From Actinomadura syzygii (GTDB taxonomy: Bacteria > Actinomycetota > Actinomycetes > Streptosporangiales > Streptosporangiaceae), in NCBI RefSeq assembly GCF_008085905.1, contig NZ_VSFF01000003.1:558001-622000 (forward strand): a DNA stretch of 64,000 nucleotides. The letters run 5' to 3'. The stretch's first letter is position 1. Each line of letters starts with the position of its first letter. The position numbers and the translations under genes are program-made. The notes under the pieces were generated by a model. It was not told where the DNA came from. It saw only the letters and a program-made list of their open reading frames with translations, and did not search any database. This document shows positions 47,829 to 57,165 of the stretch, in pieces.

Positions 47829-48542
47829 TCAGTCGGCGTCGTGGCCCGCCAGGCGGTGCAGGGCGTCCACCGAGCGGACGACGATCGAGCCGCGCGCCAC
47901 GGTGAGCCCGCCGCGGACCGGCTCGGCGGCGAGGATCTGCGCGACCTTCCGGCGGCCCATCCCGGCCCAGCGGCCGAGGTCCTGCTGGGACAGCGGGACG
48001 CGTACCTCGACGCCGTCCACCGGGGCCGGCCCCTCGGCCGCCCCGTCGGGGCGGTCCTCCTTGACGGGCGCGCCGAACCGGGCGACGAGGCGGAGCAGCC
48101 GTCCGGCGAGGCGGCGCTCCGGGGCGTCGGGGAAGTGCGCGAGGCGCAGCTCGTCGGAGTCGCGGAGCCGCCCGGCGAGGACGGCGGCGACGGCCCACAC
48201 CGCGCCGGGATGCGCGTCGAGGACGCGGCGGAACCGCGGGGCGGGCAGCACCAGCGCCTCCACCCGGGTGAGCGCCTCGGCGTTGGCGTGCCGGACGCCG
48301 CCGTCCGCGGCCTCGACCTCGCCGACCAGGTCGCCGGGGCCGAGGACGTCCAGGATCGCGGTCTCGCCGTCCCGGTCCGCCCACACCTTGACCGCCCCGG
48401 CGCGCAGCACGAACACCTGGGACGCGCGGGTGTGCTCGCGGGTCAGGAACGCGCCCGGCCTGATCACCACCGGGGCGCCCGCGTCCCGCAGCGCCGCCCG
48501 TGCGCGCGGGGGCAGCGCGTCCCAGAAGGGGGTGGTCTCCAT
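47829..48542 (-). CDS. Crp/Fnr-family transcriptional regulator
   Basis: 237 residues. cNMP-binding domain (20-115) with VLRAGAVKVWADRDG, VLGPGDLVGEVEAADGG (Glu of the phosphate-binding cassette kept) and VRHANAEAL (Arg kept), then a linker and Crp HTH PLSQQDLGRWAGMGRRKVAQILA (about 180-205). The retained Glu and Arg fit cAMP binding. GGAGGAGG precedes the ATG. It lies 108 bp downstream of the CRP-NB-ARC-TPR gene on the same strand. Confidence 0.93.
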   Translation of the reverse strand: METTPFWDALPPRARAALRDAGAPVVIRPGAFLTREHTRASQVFVLRAGAVKVWADRDGETAILDVLGPGDLVGEVEAADGGVRHANAEALTRVEALVLPAPRFRRVLDAHPGAVWAVAAVLAGRLRDSDELRLAHFPDAPERRLAGRLLRLVARFGAPVKEDRPDGAAEGPAPVDGVEVRVPLSQQDLGRWAGMGRRKVAQILAAEPVRGGLTVARGSIVVRSVDALHRLAGHDAD

Positions 48543-48650
48543 CCGGCCTCCTCCGCCGCGGGCGGGGGCACGGTCCCGCAGATCCGTTCGATGATCTCGT
48601 GCCCCATGGCCCAGTGAACGCGGCCCCGGGCCGGCGGACTACGTCTTTCG

Positions 48651-51600
48651 TCACATGTCGAGGGAGCCGTCCGCTTCGAGCCAGCTGTCGAGGGCGCGGA
48701 CGCGGCGGACGCAGTCGGCCGCCGCCACGTGGTCGCCGAGCGCGAGGTGGGAGTCGCGCAGCAGCTCCAGCGCCTGCCGCAGGCCGCGCTGGTCGTCCAT
48801 GTCGCGGCGGACGACGATCTCGGCGTTGACGTGCTCGACCGCGCGGGCGTGCTTGCCGAGCAGCCGGCACGCGCGGGCCATGGTGTGCAGCGAGTACGCC
48901 TGCTCGCGGGTGTCGCCGAGCTCGGTGGCGAGGTCGAGGGCGCGGCGCCCGGCGTCCAGGGCGTCGTCGGCGCGGCCGAGGTCGAGGTGGATCGCGGCGA
49001 GGTGGACGAGCGCCGTCCCCTCGCTGTGCCGGTCGCCGACCTCGCCGAGGTACTGGAGCGCCTCCAGTTCGCGTTCGAGGGCCTCTTCGGGACGTCCGGC
49101 GCGGCGCAGCACGGCGGCGAGGGTGTCCATGCCGACGCCGAGGCCGTACCAGTCGCCGCCCTCCCGGCGGATCTTCAGCGCCTGCCGGGCGGCGCGCTCG
49201 GCGTCCTCGGGCAGGCCGAGCCGCGAGTAGGTGCGGGCGAGGCTGCCGAGCGTCCCGGCCATGCCGCCCTGCGCGCCGAGCCGGTGCCACAGGTCGAGGG
49301 CCTCCAGGCCGAGGACGAACGCCTCCCGGTGCCGGCCGAGCCGCCGCATCGCGACCGACAGGTGCTCCAGGTCGTTGGCCTCGCCGTGCTGGTCGCCGAT
49401 CTCGCGGCGGATCTCCAGGGCGCGCAGCAGGTGCTCGCGCGCCTCCCGGTAGCGGCCGAGCCGCCAGTGCACGATCCCGATCTGCGAGAGCGCCTCCGCC
49501 TCGCCGTGCCGGTCGCTGGTCTCGCGGTGCAGCCGCAGCGCCTGCCCGCAGTAGGTGAACGCCTCGGCGAACTTCGCGGCGTCGCACATCAGCATGCCGA
49601 GCGTGGTCAGCGCGCGGGCCTCGCCGTGCCGCGCGCCCACGGCGCGGTAGGTGCGCAGGGCCTGCTCGGCGTCCTGCTGGGCCATGTCGCGCAGGCCGAG
49701 CGCGGCGTTCATGCGGGCCAGCTCCGTCAGCGCCTGCGCCGCGCCGTGCATGTCGGCGAGCTCCTGCCGGATGTAGAGGGCCTCCAGCGCGTGCGACACC
49801 GCCTCGTGGACGTTCCCCTGCCGCCGGTGGACCTGCGCGACGGTGAGCAGCGTCTCGGCCACGCCCGGCTCGTCGTCGATCAGCCGCCGCGCGCCGAGCG
49901 CCTCGGCGGCGTGCGCGAGCGCGGCCTCGTAGTCGCCGAGCCCGAGGCAGGCGCGGGCGAGGGTGTCGTGGGCCCGCGCCACGCCCGCCTCGCCGCCGCC
50001 GCCTCCCCTTTGGAGTTCCCGGTGGATGGCGAGGGAGCGGCGCGCGTGCTCGATGCCCGTCAGGTAGCGGCCGAGCGCCACGTGCACGTCGGCGAGGGTG
50101 GCGAGCGCGGCGGCCTGCCCGTACCGGTTCGGCGGGGCGACGGCGCGGAACCCGCGGCGCGCGTCCTCGCCGTACCCGATGGCCTGGACGGAGTCGCCCA
50201 GCTCGAAGTGCGCGATCGCCAGGTTGTGCAGCATGACGGCGGCGGCCGCCCAGTCCTCCTCGGTGCGGGCCGCGTGCAGGCCCGCCTGGTGGACGGCGAT
50301 GTTGTCCTCGCTGTAGCGGCGGAACTCCTGGAAGTCGAACAGGGCGTCGGCGAGCTCCCAGCACGTCCGGTGCAGGCCGAGCCGGGCCGCCTGGTGGACG
50401 GCGGCGACCAGGTTCCGCCGCTCGGACTCGAACCAGGCGAGCGCGGCGGCCCGCTCGTCCCCGGCGGGCGGCCGCTCCCGGCGCTCGCCCCGGTGCACGG
50501 CCGGGCGGGGTCGCCCGGCGAGCGCCGCGCCCGCCGCCCGGGCGTCGGCGAGGTAGCCCGCGAGCAGCCGCCGCTGCGCCGCCTGGAGCTCGCCGTCGGA
50601 GTCCTCGCGCAGGCCGCGCCGGCGGGCGAAGTCGCGGAGCAGGTCGTGCATCCGGTAGCGGCCGGGCCCGACGTCGTGCACCAGGTACGCCTGCCGCAGC
50701 CCCTCCAGGCACTCGCTCGCCTCGGCGACGGTGCGGTCCTGGAGGGCGGCGAGCGCGGACGCCGTGAAGTCCGGGCCCGCGACCAGGCCGAGGCGGCGGA
50801 ACGCCTCCCGCTGGTCGCGGCGCAGGCTCCGGTAGGCGACGTCGAACGTCGGGCTGAGCACGGCGTCCAGGCCCGGTCCGGACGCGCCGTGCGCGGCGCT
50901 CTCGGCGAGGCCCGCCCCGGCGATGCCCTCGCCGTAGGGCGGCGCGTCGCCGCCGTCCCGCGCGGCCAGCTCCCGGACGGTCGCCGCGATCGACTCGCCC
51001 GGGTTCTCCGCCAGCCGGCCCGCCATGACGCCGAGCGCCAGCGGCAGGTGCCCGCACTCGCGGGCCAGCCGGACGACGGCGCGGTCCTCGTCGCGGACGC
51101 GGGCGTCGCCCGGCCCGAGCACGTTGGAGATCAGGTCGACGGCCTCCTGCGTCGCCATCTCGCGCAGCTCCAGCGTCCGGACGTCGGCGCCCTCCAGCAG
51201 CGCGGGCAGCCGCCGCCGGCTCGTCACCACCACCAGCCCGGACGTCGCGGCCGCGAGCAGCGGCCTGATCTGCTCCGGCCGCGCCGCGTTGTCGAGGATC
51301 AGCAGCATCCGCCGGTCGGCGAGCAGCGACCGGCACTGCGCGGCGAGCTCGGCCTCGGCGCGCGGGAGCTGGTCGCCGGGCACGCCCGCGGCGCGCAGCA
51401 CCTGCCCCATCGCCTCCGCCGGGGTGACCGAGCCGCGGGCCGTGCCGCGCAGGTCGGCGAACAGGACGCCGTCCGGGAACCGGTCGACGACCCGGTGCGC
51501 CCAGTGCACCGCGAGCGTGGTCTTGCCGACCCCGGCCATCCCCTGGACGATCACCGCGCGCGGCCACTGCGACTGGCCGACCAGCAGGTCGAGCTTGCCG

Positions 51601-52586
51601 AGGCTGATCATCCGGCCCGCGAAGTAGGGGTTGTCGGCGGGCAGCCGCACGACCCGCGCCGGACGCTCCGCGGCCCGGCCGCCCGCGCGGCCGCCCGGCC
51701 GCCCGCCGGCCCGGCCGTCCTCGAGGCGGACCGGCTGGCGCGCGGCGATCCCCGCGTCCCCCTCCGGCTCGGGACGCGCCGGGGCCGGGGCCGCCTCCGC
51801 CTCGGCGGCGGGCCACTCGTCCCCCCACGGGCTCGCGGCGAGGCGCAGGCGCTCGACGTCGAGGACGGTCAGCGGCCGCGGCCGCCGGTCGAGGATGCCC
51901 CGCGTCCGCCACAGCCGGAACCAGCGGACGAGCGTCTCCCGCGAGATCCCCGCCCAGTTCGCGAGCTCCGCCTGGCTCAGCCGCAGCGGGATCCGGACGC
52001 CCTGCCCCGGCGCGGGCTCGCCGAACCGGTGGACGAGCTCCAGCAGGTGGTAGGCGAGCCGCTGCGGATGGTCGGCGGCCCGCACCGCGTGCCGCCGCCC
52101 GCCGAACGTCACGCTCTCCGCGAGCGCGTGCATCATCGCCTCGGCGACCTGCGGGCTCGCGGCGAGCAGGCTGCGGAACTTGCGGCGGTCCACGCGCAGC
52201 GCCGCGACGTGGTCGAGCGCGGCGACCGTGCCGCGCTGCGGATGCCCCCACGGGCCGAGGACGCCGACGAGGTCCCCCGCGCCGAACAGGTCGATGATCG
52301 ACTCGTCGCCGTCGCTGGAGTCGACGAACTCCTTGGCGACCGCGTTGCTCGCCGCCCGCGGCGACGCCTTGAACACCACGTACACGGCGGGCGCGACCGA
52401 CCCCTGGTGGCACAGCATGCCGCCGGGCGGGATGTCGGTGCGCCGCCCCATCGCGCGCAGCGCCTGCCGGTCGGTCGGGGCGAGCCGCGCCCAGAAGCTG
52501 CCCGGCCGGACGTCCAGGCTGAAACGCGGGGCCGCGCCGCCGTCCCGGCCGTCGTCGAGGCCGTGGTCGAGGCCGTGGTCGATCAC
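48651..52586 (-). CDS. CRP domain + HTH + NB-ARC ATPase + TPR fusion (STAND regulator)
   Basis: 1311 residues, four modules. (1) cNMP-type domain about 30-150, with GAGDLVGVLGPWG and HPQRGTVAAL. (2) Crp HTH about 165-250 (LSQAELANWAGISRETLVRWF). (3) A Pro/Ala/Gly/Arg linker 255-315, then NB-ARC: Walker A GMAGVGKTT (349-357), Walker B LLILDNAA, VVVTSRRR, GHLPLA (513-518) and MHD at 646-648. (4) TPR-like repeats about 690-1290. The Glu and Arg that contact cAMP in Crp look changed (V109, Q117 by alignment), so the ligand may be different or absent. GTG start with GGGAGG upstream, 16 bp after the membrane-protein gene. Confidence 0.9.
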   Translation of the reverse strand: MIDHGLDHGLDDGRDGGAAPRFSLDVRPGSFWARLAPTDRQALRAMGRRTDIPPGGMLCHQGSVAPAVYVVFKASPRAASNAVAKEFVDSSDGDESIIDLFGAGDLVGVLGPWGHPQRGTVAALDHVAALRVDRRKFRSLLAASPQVAEAMMHALAESVTFGGRRHAVRAADHPQRLAYHLLELVHRFGEPAPGQGVRIPLRLSQAELANWAGISRETLVRWFRLWRTRGILDRRPRPLTVLDVERLRLAASPWGDEWPAAEAEAAPAPARPEPEGDAGIAARQPVRLEDGRAGGRPGGRAGGRAAERPARVVRLPADNPYFAGRMISLGKLDLLVGQSQWPRAVIVQGMAGVGKTTLAVHWAHRVVDRFPDGVLFADLRGTARGSVTPAEAMGQVLRAAGVPGDQLPRAEAELAAQCRSLLADRRMLLILDNAARPEQIRPLLAAATSGLVVVTSRRRLPALLEGADVRTLELREMATQEAVDLISNVLGPGDARVRDEDRAVVRLARECGHLPLALGVMAGRLAENPGESIAATVRELAARDGGDAPPYGEGIAGAGLAESAAHGASGPGLDAVLSPTFDVAYRSLRRDQREAFRRLGLVAGPDFTASALAALQDRTVAEASECLEGLRQAYLVHDVGPGRYRMHDLLRDFARRRGLREDSDGELQAAQRRLLAGYLADARAAGAALAGRPRPAVHRGERRERPPAGDERAAALAWFESERRNLVAAVHQAARLGLHRTCWELADALFDFQEFRRYSEDNIAVHQAGLHAARTEEDWAAAAVMLHNLAIAHFELGDSVQAIGYGEDARRGFRAVAPPNRYGQAAALATLADVHVALGRYLTGIEHARRSLAIHRELQRGGGGGEAGVARAHDTLARACLGLGDYEAALAHAAEALGARRLIDDEPGVAETLLTVAQVHRRQGNVHEAVSHALEALYIRQELADMHGAAQALTELARMNAALGLRDMAQQDAEQALRTYRAVGARHGEARALTTLGMLMCDAAKFAEAFTYCGQALRLHRETSDRHGEAEALSQIGIVHWRLGRYREAREHLLRALEIRREIGDQHGEANDLEHLSVAMRRLGRHREAFVLGLEALDLWHRLGAQGGMAGTLGSLARTYSRLGLPEDAERAARQALKIRREGGDWYGLGVGMDTLAAVLRRAGRPEEALERELEALQYLGEVGDRHSEGTALVHLAAIHLDLGRADDALDAGRRALDLATELGDTREQAYSLHTMARACRLLGKHARAVEHVNAEIVVRRDMDDQRGLRQALELLRDSHLALGDHVAAADCVRRVRALDSWLEADGSLDM

Positions 52587-52602
52587 CCGGTCATCCCTCC
52601 CG

Positions 52603-53142
52603 TCACGTCATCGACGCCGCCAGCGTCCAGAACAGGAACAGCACCGACGTCGCCGCCGACCACGCGACGGCCTGCCAGGACAGCTCGCCGCAGCGGTGCG
52701 CCGCCGAGAGCAGCCGGCGCAGCTCGGCGTCGCGGACGCGGGCGTCCAGCGCGGTCGCGGAGCCGAACGGCGTCCACGGCGCGGACGGGTCGAGCGGCGC
52801 GCCGGTCCGGCCGCGGACCCCGGCGAGCACGGTCAGCAGCGTCCGCCGGGACCGGACCGCGTAGCCCGCGGACACGGCGAACGAAGCGGCGAGGACCGGC
52901 AGCAGCGCCAGCGCGGCGAACCCCGGCGTCCCGGCCGCGAGCCGGGACGCGGTCCCGGCCAGCACCAGCGCGAGGAAGACCGCCGCGACGGCGGAGTCCC
53001 GGCCGCAGAGCCGGACCAGCGTGCAGGCGTGCTGGAGCAGCTCCTCCGGCCGCTCCCCGGCGGCCCGCTCCTCGCTCACGCACTCCTTGTCCGGCTTGTC
53101 CCGGTCCGGGCCGGGACGGAACGCGATCACCAAACCTTTCAC
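52603..53142 (-). CDS. Small membrane protein, PycTM-like topology (possible effector)
   Basis: 179 residues from the GTG at 53142 (start uncertain; GTG at 53130 possible). An N-terminal amphipathic helix (EELLQHACTLVRLCGRDSA), two membrane helices (about 49-66 and 74-95), a soluble loop with WTPFGSATALDARVRDAELRRLLSAAHRCGELSWQ, and a third helix (157-176). This helix / TM-TM / soluble / TM order resembles the Pycsar effector family, but no diagnostic residue was checked. Encoded 16 bp upstream of the CRP-NB-ARC-TPR gene, so in one operon. Confidence 0.7.
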   Translation of the reverse strand: MKGLVIAFRPGPDRDKPDKECVSEERAAGERPEELLQHACTLVRLCGRDSAVAAVFLALVLAGTASRLAAGTPGFAALALLPVLAASFAVSAGYAVRSRRTLLTVLAGVRGRTGAPLDPSAPWTPFGSATALDARVRDAELRRLLSAAHRCGELSWQAVAWSAATSVLFLFWTLAASMT

Positions 53143-53324
53143 CGTCCTCCCGCATGTCCTGATCTTTCCACGTCCATGGTGCGCCGGTGGGGAAAGGATT
53201 TCCGTCCCAGGGCGCACGGTTCGGTTGCGTCTGGTGACGCATCCAGGCTGAGGCACCGGGCGGCGGGCCGGGCGCGGCGGCCGATGATGGAAGATGGTCT
53301 CCGCACCAGCGACGGGGAGGACCC

Positions 53325-53990
53325 ATGACCTACACCGGGAACGTCGAAGTCGGCGGCAGGCCCGACGTCCGGGAGCTGCCCGGCCTGCGGGTCACGAAGG
53401 TGGCGGTCGGGCCGTACGACAACAACGCCTACATCCTGCGCTGCACCGCGACCGGGGAGCAGCTGCTGATCGACGCGGCGAACGAGGCGTCCCGGCTGCT
53501 GGAGCTGATCGGCGACGGCCCGCTGGCGCGCATCGTCACCACGCACCGCCACCAGGACCACTGGCAGGCGCTGAGCGAGGTGGCGCGGGCGACCGGCGCG
53601 CCCGTCGTCGCCCACCCCCGGGACGCCGAGCCGCTGCCCGAGCCCGTCGCCGAACTCGTCGAGGACGGCGCGAAGGTCCGCGTCGGGCGGGCCACGCTCG
53701 ACGTCATCCACCTGCGCGGGCACACGCCCGGCTCGATCGCGCTGCTGTACGACGCGGGCGGCGAGCTGGCCGACCGCCCGCACCTGTTCACCGGCGACAG
53801 CCTGTTCCCCGGCGGCGTCGGCAACACCTGGGGCGACCCGACGCGCTTCCGGCGGCTTCTGGCCGACGTCGAGGAGCGCGTGTTCGACCGGCTCCCGGAC
53901 GGCACCTGGTTCTACCCCGGCCACGGCAAGGACTCGACGCTCGGCCGCGAGCGCCCCTCGATCCCCCAGTGGCGCGACCGGGGCTGGTGA
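53325..53990 (+). CDS. MBL-fold metallo-hydrolase (glyoxalase II-like)
   Basis: 221 residues. Metal ligands THRHQDH (98-104 region), HTPGSIALL, FTGDSLFPGG and YPGHGKDST all present, an intact binuclear site. N-terminal GPYDNNAYILRC is typical of a family found next to uvrA in actinobacteria. Substrate unknown, probably a thioester or lactone. GGGGAGG before the ATG. Confidence 0.92.
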   Translation: MTYTGNVEVGGRPDVRELPGLRVTKVAVGPYDNNAYILRCTATGEQLLIDAANEASRLLELIGDGPLARIVTTHRHQDHWQALSEVARATGAPVVAHPRDAEPLPEPVAELVEDGAKVRVGRATLDVIHLRGHTPGSIALLYDAGGELADRPHLFTGDSLFPGGVGNTWGDPTRFRRLLADVEERVFDRLPDGTWFYPGHGKDSTLGRERPSIPQWRDRGW

Positions 53991-54011
53991 CACCGAAGGT
54001 CACCGCCCGGA

Positions 54012-54046
54012 CCACCGGAACAATCCCACCCGGGCCACCGGAACAA
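54012..54046 (+). repeat. 12-bp direct repeat CCACCGGAACAA, period 23 bp
   Basis: Exact copies at 54012-54023 and 54035-54046 between the MBL gene and the P-loop gene. Two half-turn-related sites could bind a regulator; no promoter elements are clear. Confidence 0.35.
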
Positions 54047-54167
54047 GCGGACCGGGGCGTTCGTTGGCCAAAGCACTCGACACGGGGGCCGACACCGGGA
54101 GACGACCATCCGCGAACGCCACGAGCCCGCTCCGGGCCCCGCGCTGCGCTACCCCGCGGGCTCACTG

Positions 54168-54710
54168 GTGCTCATCGCCGGGCTTCCGGGGGCCGGCAAG
54201 AGCACGCTGCTCGACCGCCTGTACGGGATGCGCGGCGACGAGACGTCGCCGGTGCCCGACGGCGACGTCCGGGTGATCGACTCGCGCCAGTCGCGGAACT
54301 GGTGGGCGCGGTTCCTGCGTCCGCTGCCGGTCCGGCTGCGGACCCCGCTCGTCCACGCGACGCACGTCTGGCGCATCGGCCGCGCGATCCTCGCGGGGCA
54401 CGGCGTCGTCGCGCACACGCGCGGCACCTGGCCGCACGTCCTGTACTTCTTCGCGTGGCTGGCGCGGCGGCGCGGCAACCGGCTGCACCTCATCCTCATC
54501 GACGTCGACCCGGAGACGGCGCGCGCGGGGCAGGTCGCACGGGGGCGGGCGGTCACGTCCGCCGCGTTCGCCCGGCACTGCCGCCGCTGGGGCCCGATCG
54601 TCGACCGGGCCCGGGACGGCGACCCGCCCCCGCCCGCGGCGGGCGTCACCGTCCTCGACCGCGACGCCGCCGACAGGCTCCGGGCCATCCACTTCACCGC
54701 AGGGTGCTGA
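54168..54710 (+). CDS. P-loop NTPase/kinase-like protein (AAA family)
   Basis: 180 residues visible from the GTG at 54168. Walker A GLPGAGKSTLLDRL comes 3 residues after the start, so the true start could lie upstream; no ATG/GTG/TTG was found in frame before 54168. HLILIDVDPETARAGQVARGR is a Walker B-like region and LID-like part of small kinases. Small metabolite or toxin-type kinase possible. Convergent with the lipase gene (17-bp overlap). Confidence 0.72.
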   Translation: MLIAGLPGAGKSTLLDRLYGMRGDETSPVPDGDVRVIDSRQSRNWWARFLRPLPVRLRTPLVHATHVWRIGRAILAGHGVVAHTRGTWPHVLYFFAWLARRRGNRLHLILIDVDPETARAGQVARGRAVTSAAFARHCRRWGPIVDRARDGDPPPPAAGVTVLDRDAADRLRAIHFTAGC

Positions 54711-55938
54711 ACCACCGGACGATCCGCGCGGTGCCCGCGACGTTCGACCCGAGGTGGCGCGACCCCTCGTGGAGGGCGTCGCCCACGTCGATGACCGGGG
54801 CGCGGACGCCGCGCTCGGCGAACCAGGCGGCGCACTGGTCGGTGTTCGCGGTCACCGCCTGCTCGTCCTCGCTGATCTTGTAGAGGCGGACGGGGACGCG
54901 CGGCGTCCAGGCCGTGCAGACCTCCGCGTCCTCGCGCAGCGCCGCCGCGAACGTGCCGGACGGGTGGCGCAGCGCGTCCATGCCGTCCTCGGTGAGGAGT
55001 TCGCCGAGGGTGCGCGGCAGGTTCTCCACCGCGACCGATCCGGGCGTGGTGGAGTCGAAGAGCTTCTCGACGCGGCTCGCGTAGGGCTCGCGGAACACGT
55101 CCGAGGGCGTCCGGTACATGCCGCCGTGGACGCGGTTCCACGAGACGAACATGTAGGTCACATAGACGACGGCGTACTCCTCGGGCATGTCGCCGTCCAG
55201 GACGGCGCGCCGCTCGGCGCCGCCGAAGTCGTAGGCGCCGCTGACCGGGGCGACCGCGCGGAGCCGGAAGCGCGGGTCGGCGCCGCCCTGGAGCGCGCGG
55301 GCCAGCCCGAGGGCGGACGACGCGCCCTGCGAGAAGCCGGTGACCAGGACGTCGCCGTCCAGCGCGCGTCCCTGGCGCGGCGCGTACTGGCGGGCAGCGC
55401 GGAGCATGTCGAGCGCGGCGGACGTCTCCGACGGCACGTTCTTCCACGGGTGCGCGCCGGGCCCCTCGCCGAGGCCGAGGTAGTCGGGCGCGACGGCCGC
55501 GAACCCGGCGGCGGCGTAGGTGACGGCGGGGCCGGGGCCCCAGACGTCGTCGGACGTCGAGGGGGCGTCGCCCTTGTAGATCTCCGTCCCGTGCGTGTAG
55601 GAGACCGTGCGCAGGCGGCGTTCGCCGCTCCGGGGCAGGACGAGCAGGCCGCTGGCGGTGGTGGCGCGGCCGCGGGTGTCGATCGTCCGGTAGACGAGGC
55701 GGTAGGTGTCCACGCCGTACCGGACGGACGCGGCGTCGAACTTCTCGGACGCCAGCCATGTGCGGACCTCGTCCGCGGTCATCGTCTTCAGGTGCGTCGC
55801 GGAGACGAGGTGTCCGCGCTCGACGTGGTGGCCGACGGCGGCGGGCCGGGTCAGGGCGTTCGCGGGTGCGGCCCCGGCGGCCAGGACCGCGGCGGCGGCC
55901 ACCAGCCCCGCGGTCAGGCGGGTTGCGGTGCGTGTCAT
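54694..55938 (-). CDS. Secreted lipase/alpha-beta hydrolase
   Basis: 414 residues. Sec-type signal peptide 1-28 (LTAGLVAAAAVLAAGAAPANA), then an alpha/beta domain with nucleophile GFSQGASSALGLA and C-terminal IDVGDALHEGSRHLG carrying the candidate His. YGVDTYRLVYRTIDTRGRATTASGLLVLP resembles the secretory lipase (LIP) family. Two Cys (C-AW...QCAAW) may form a disulfide. Exported, extracellular. Confidence 0.9.
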   Translation of the reverse strand: MTRTATRLTAGLVAAAAVLAAGAAPANALTRPAAVGHHVERGHLVSATHLKTMTADEVRTWLASEKFDAASVRYGVDTYRLVYRTIDTRGRATTASGLLVLPRSGERRLRTVSYTHGTEIYKGDAPSTSDDVWGPGPAVTYAAAGFAAVAPDYLGLGEGPGAHPWKNVPSETSAALDMLRAARQYAPRQGRALDGDVLVTGFSQGASSALGLARALQGGADPRFRLRAVAPVSGAYDFGGAERRAVLDGDMPEEYAVVYVTYMFVSWNRVHGGMYRTPSDVFREPYASRVEKLFDSTTPGSVAVENLPRTLGELLTEDGMDALRHPSGTFAAALREDAEVCTAWTPRVPVRLYKISEDEQAVTANTDQCAAWFAERGVRAPVIDVGDALHEGSRHLGSNVAGTARIVRWFSTLR

Positions 55939-56079
55939 GGGCTCCAGCGTTCCGCCGGACGCGCCGGACGCGCATCGCGCCGGACGGTGATCTCCGCACC
56001 GCTACCTGGGGATGGGATGCGCGGCCGGGGCCTAGTTCCTCTGTAGGGTCGTGGCAGGTCGAGCGGAGAGGCGGGGAGC

Positions 56080-57165
56080 ATGGCGCAGCGGGTACGCGGG
56101 GTGGTCGCACCGGGCAAGGGGCAGCCGGTGCGGATCGAGACGGTCGTCGTCCCGGACCCGGGGCCGGGCGAGGCGGTCGTCCGGGTCCAGGCGTGCGGGG
56201 TCTGCCACACCGACCTCCACTACCGCGAGGGCGGCATCAACGACGAGTTCCCGTTCCTGCTCGGGCACGAGGCCGCCGGGACGGTCGAGTCCGTGGGCGA
56301 CGGCGTGACCGAGGTGGAGCCCGGCGACTTCGTCGTCCTGAACTGGCGGGCGGTGTGCGGACAATGTCGCGCCTGCCTGCGCGGACGCCCCTGGTACTGC
56401 TTCAACACCCACAACGCCACGCAGAAGATGACCCTGGAGGACGGCACCGAACTCTCGCCCGCGCTCGGCATCGGCGCGTTCGCCGACAAGACGCTCGTCG
56501 CCGCCGGGCAGTGCACGAAGGTCGACCCGGCGGCGAAGGCGGAGGTCGCGGGGCTGCTCGGCTGCGGCGTGATGGCCGGGCTCGGCGCGGCGCTCAACAC
56601 CGGCGGGGTCGGCCGGGGCGACTCGGTCGCGGTCATCGGCTGCGGCGGCGTCGGCGCGGCGGCGGTGCTCGGCGCGCGGCTCGCCGGAGCCGCGACGATC
56701 ATCGCGGTCGACCTGGACGAGCGGAAGCTCACCACCGCGTCCGCGCTCGGCGCGACGCACGTCGTCGACGCCGGGGACCGGGACGTCGTCGCGACCGTCC
56801 GGGAGCTGACCGGCGGGTTCGGCGCGGACGTCGTGATCGACGCGGTCGGCCGCCCGGAGACCTACGAGCAGGCGTTCTACGCCCGCGACCTCGCCGGGAC
56901 GGTCGTGCTCGTCGGCGTCCCCACCCCGGAGATGAGGCTGGAGCTCCCGCTGCTGGACGTGTTCGGCCGCGGCGGGTCGCTGAAGTCGTCCTGGTACGGC
57001 GACTGCCTGCCGTCCCGCGACTTCCCCATGCTCATCGACCTCTACCTGCAAGGGCGCCTCGACCTGGACGCCTTCGTGTCCGAGACGATCGGGCTGGACG
57101 ACGTCGAGGCCGCGTTCGACAAGATGAACCACGGCGACGTCCTCCGCTCGGTGGTGGTGCTCTGA
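56080..57165 (+). CDS. mscR: S-(hydroxymethyl)mycothiol dehydrogenase
   Basis: 361 residues. Zinc MDR dehydrogenase: catalytic zinc ligands [10 protein letters not shown] and GHEAAG, structural zinc [20 protein letters not shown] fold [20 protein letters not shown]. The length and [15 protein letters not shown] are typical for MscR, which oxidises the formaldehyde-mycothiol adduct. The stop overlaps the downstream MBL gene by one base, as in mycobacteria (Rv2259-Rv2260). Confidence 0.93.
   Translation: MAQRVRGVVAPGKGQPVRIETVVVPDPGPGEAVVRVQACGVCHTDLHYREGGINDEFPFLLGHEAAGTVESVGDGVTEVEPGDFVVLNWRAVCGQCRACLRGRPWYCFNTHNATQKMTLEDGTELSPALGIGAFADKTLVAAGQCTKVDPAAKAEVAGLLGCGVMAGLGAALNTGGVGRGDSVAVIGCGGVGAAAVLGARLAGAATIIAVDLDERKLTTASALGATHVVDAGDRDVVATVRELTGGFGADVVIDAVGRPETYEQAFYARDLAGTVVLVGVPTPEMRLELPLLDVFGRGGSLKSSWYGDCLPSRDFPMLIDLYLQGRLDLDAFVSETIGLDDVEAAFDKMNHGDVLRSVVVL

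Noticed and set aside
48543..48650. TGTGA-containing segment before the Crp gene as a CRP autoregulatory site
   Set aside because: TGTGACG has no good TCACA partner at the correct spacing; only a half-site.
48729..53162. Plus-strand frame of about 1477 codons opposite the CRP-NB-ARC-TPR gene
   Set aside because: Arg/Ala/Gly/Pro-rich translation, no domain, while the minus strand encodes clear NB-ARC and CRP motifs. A codon-bias artefact.
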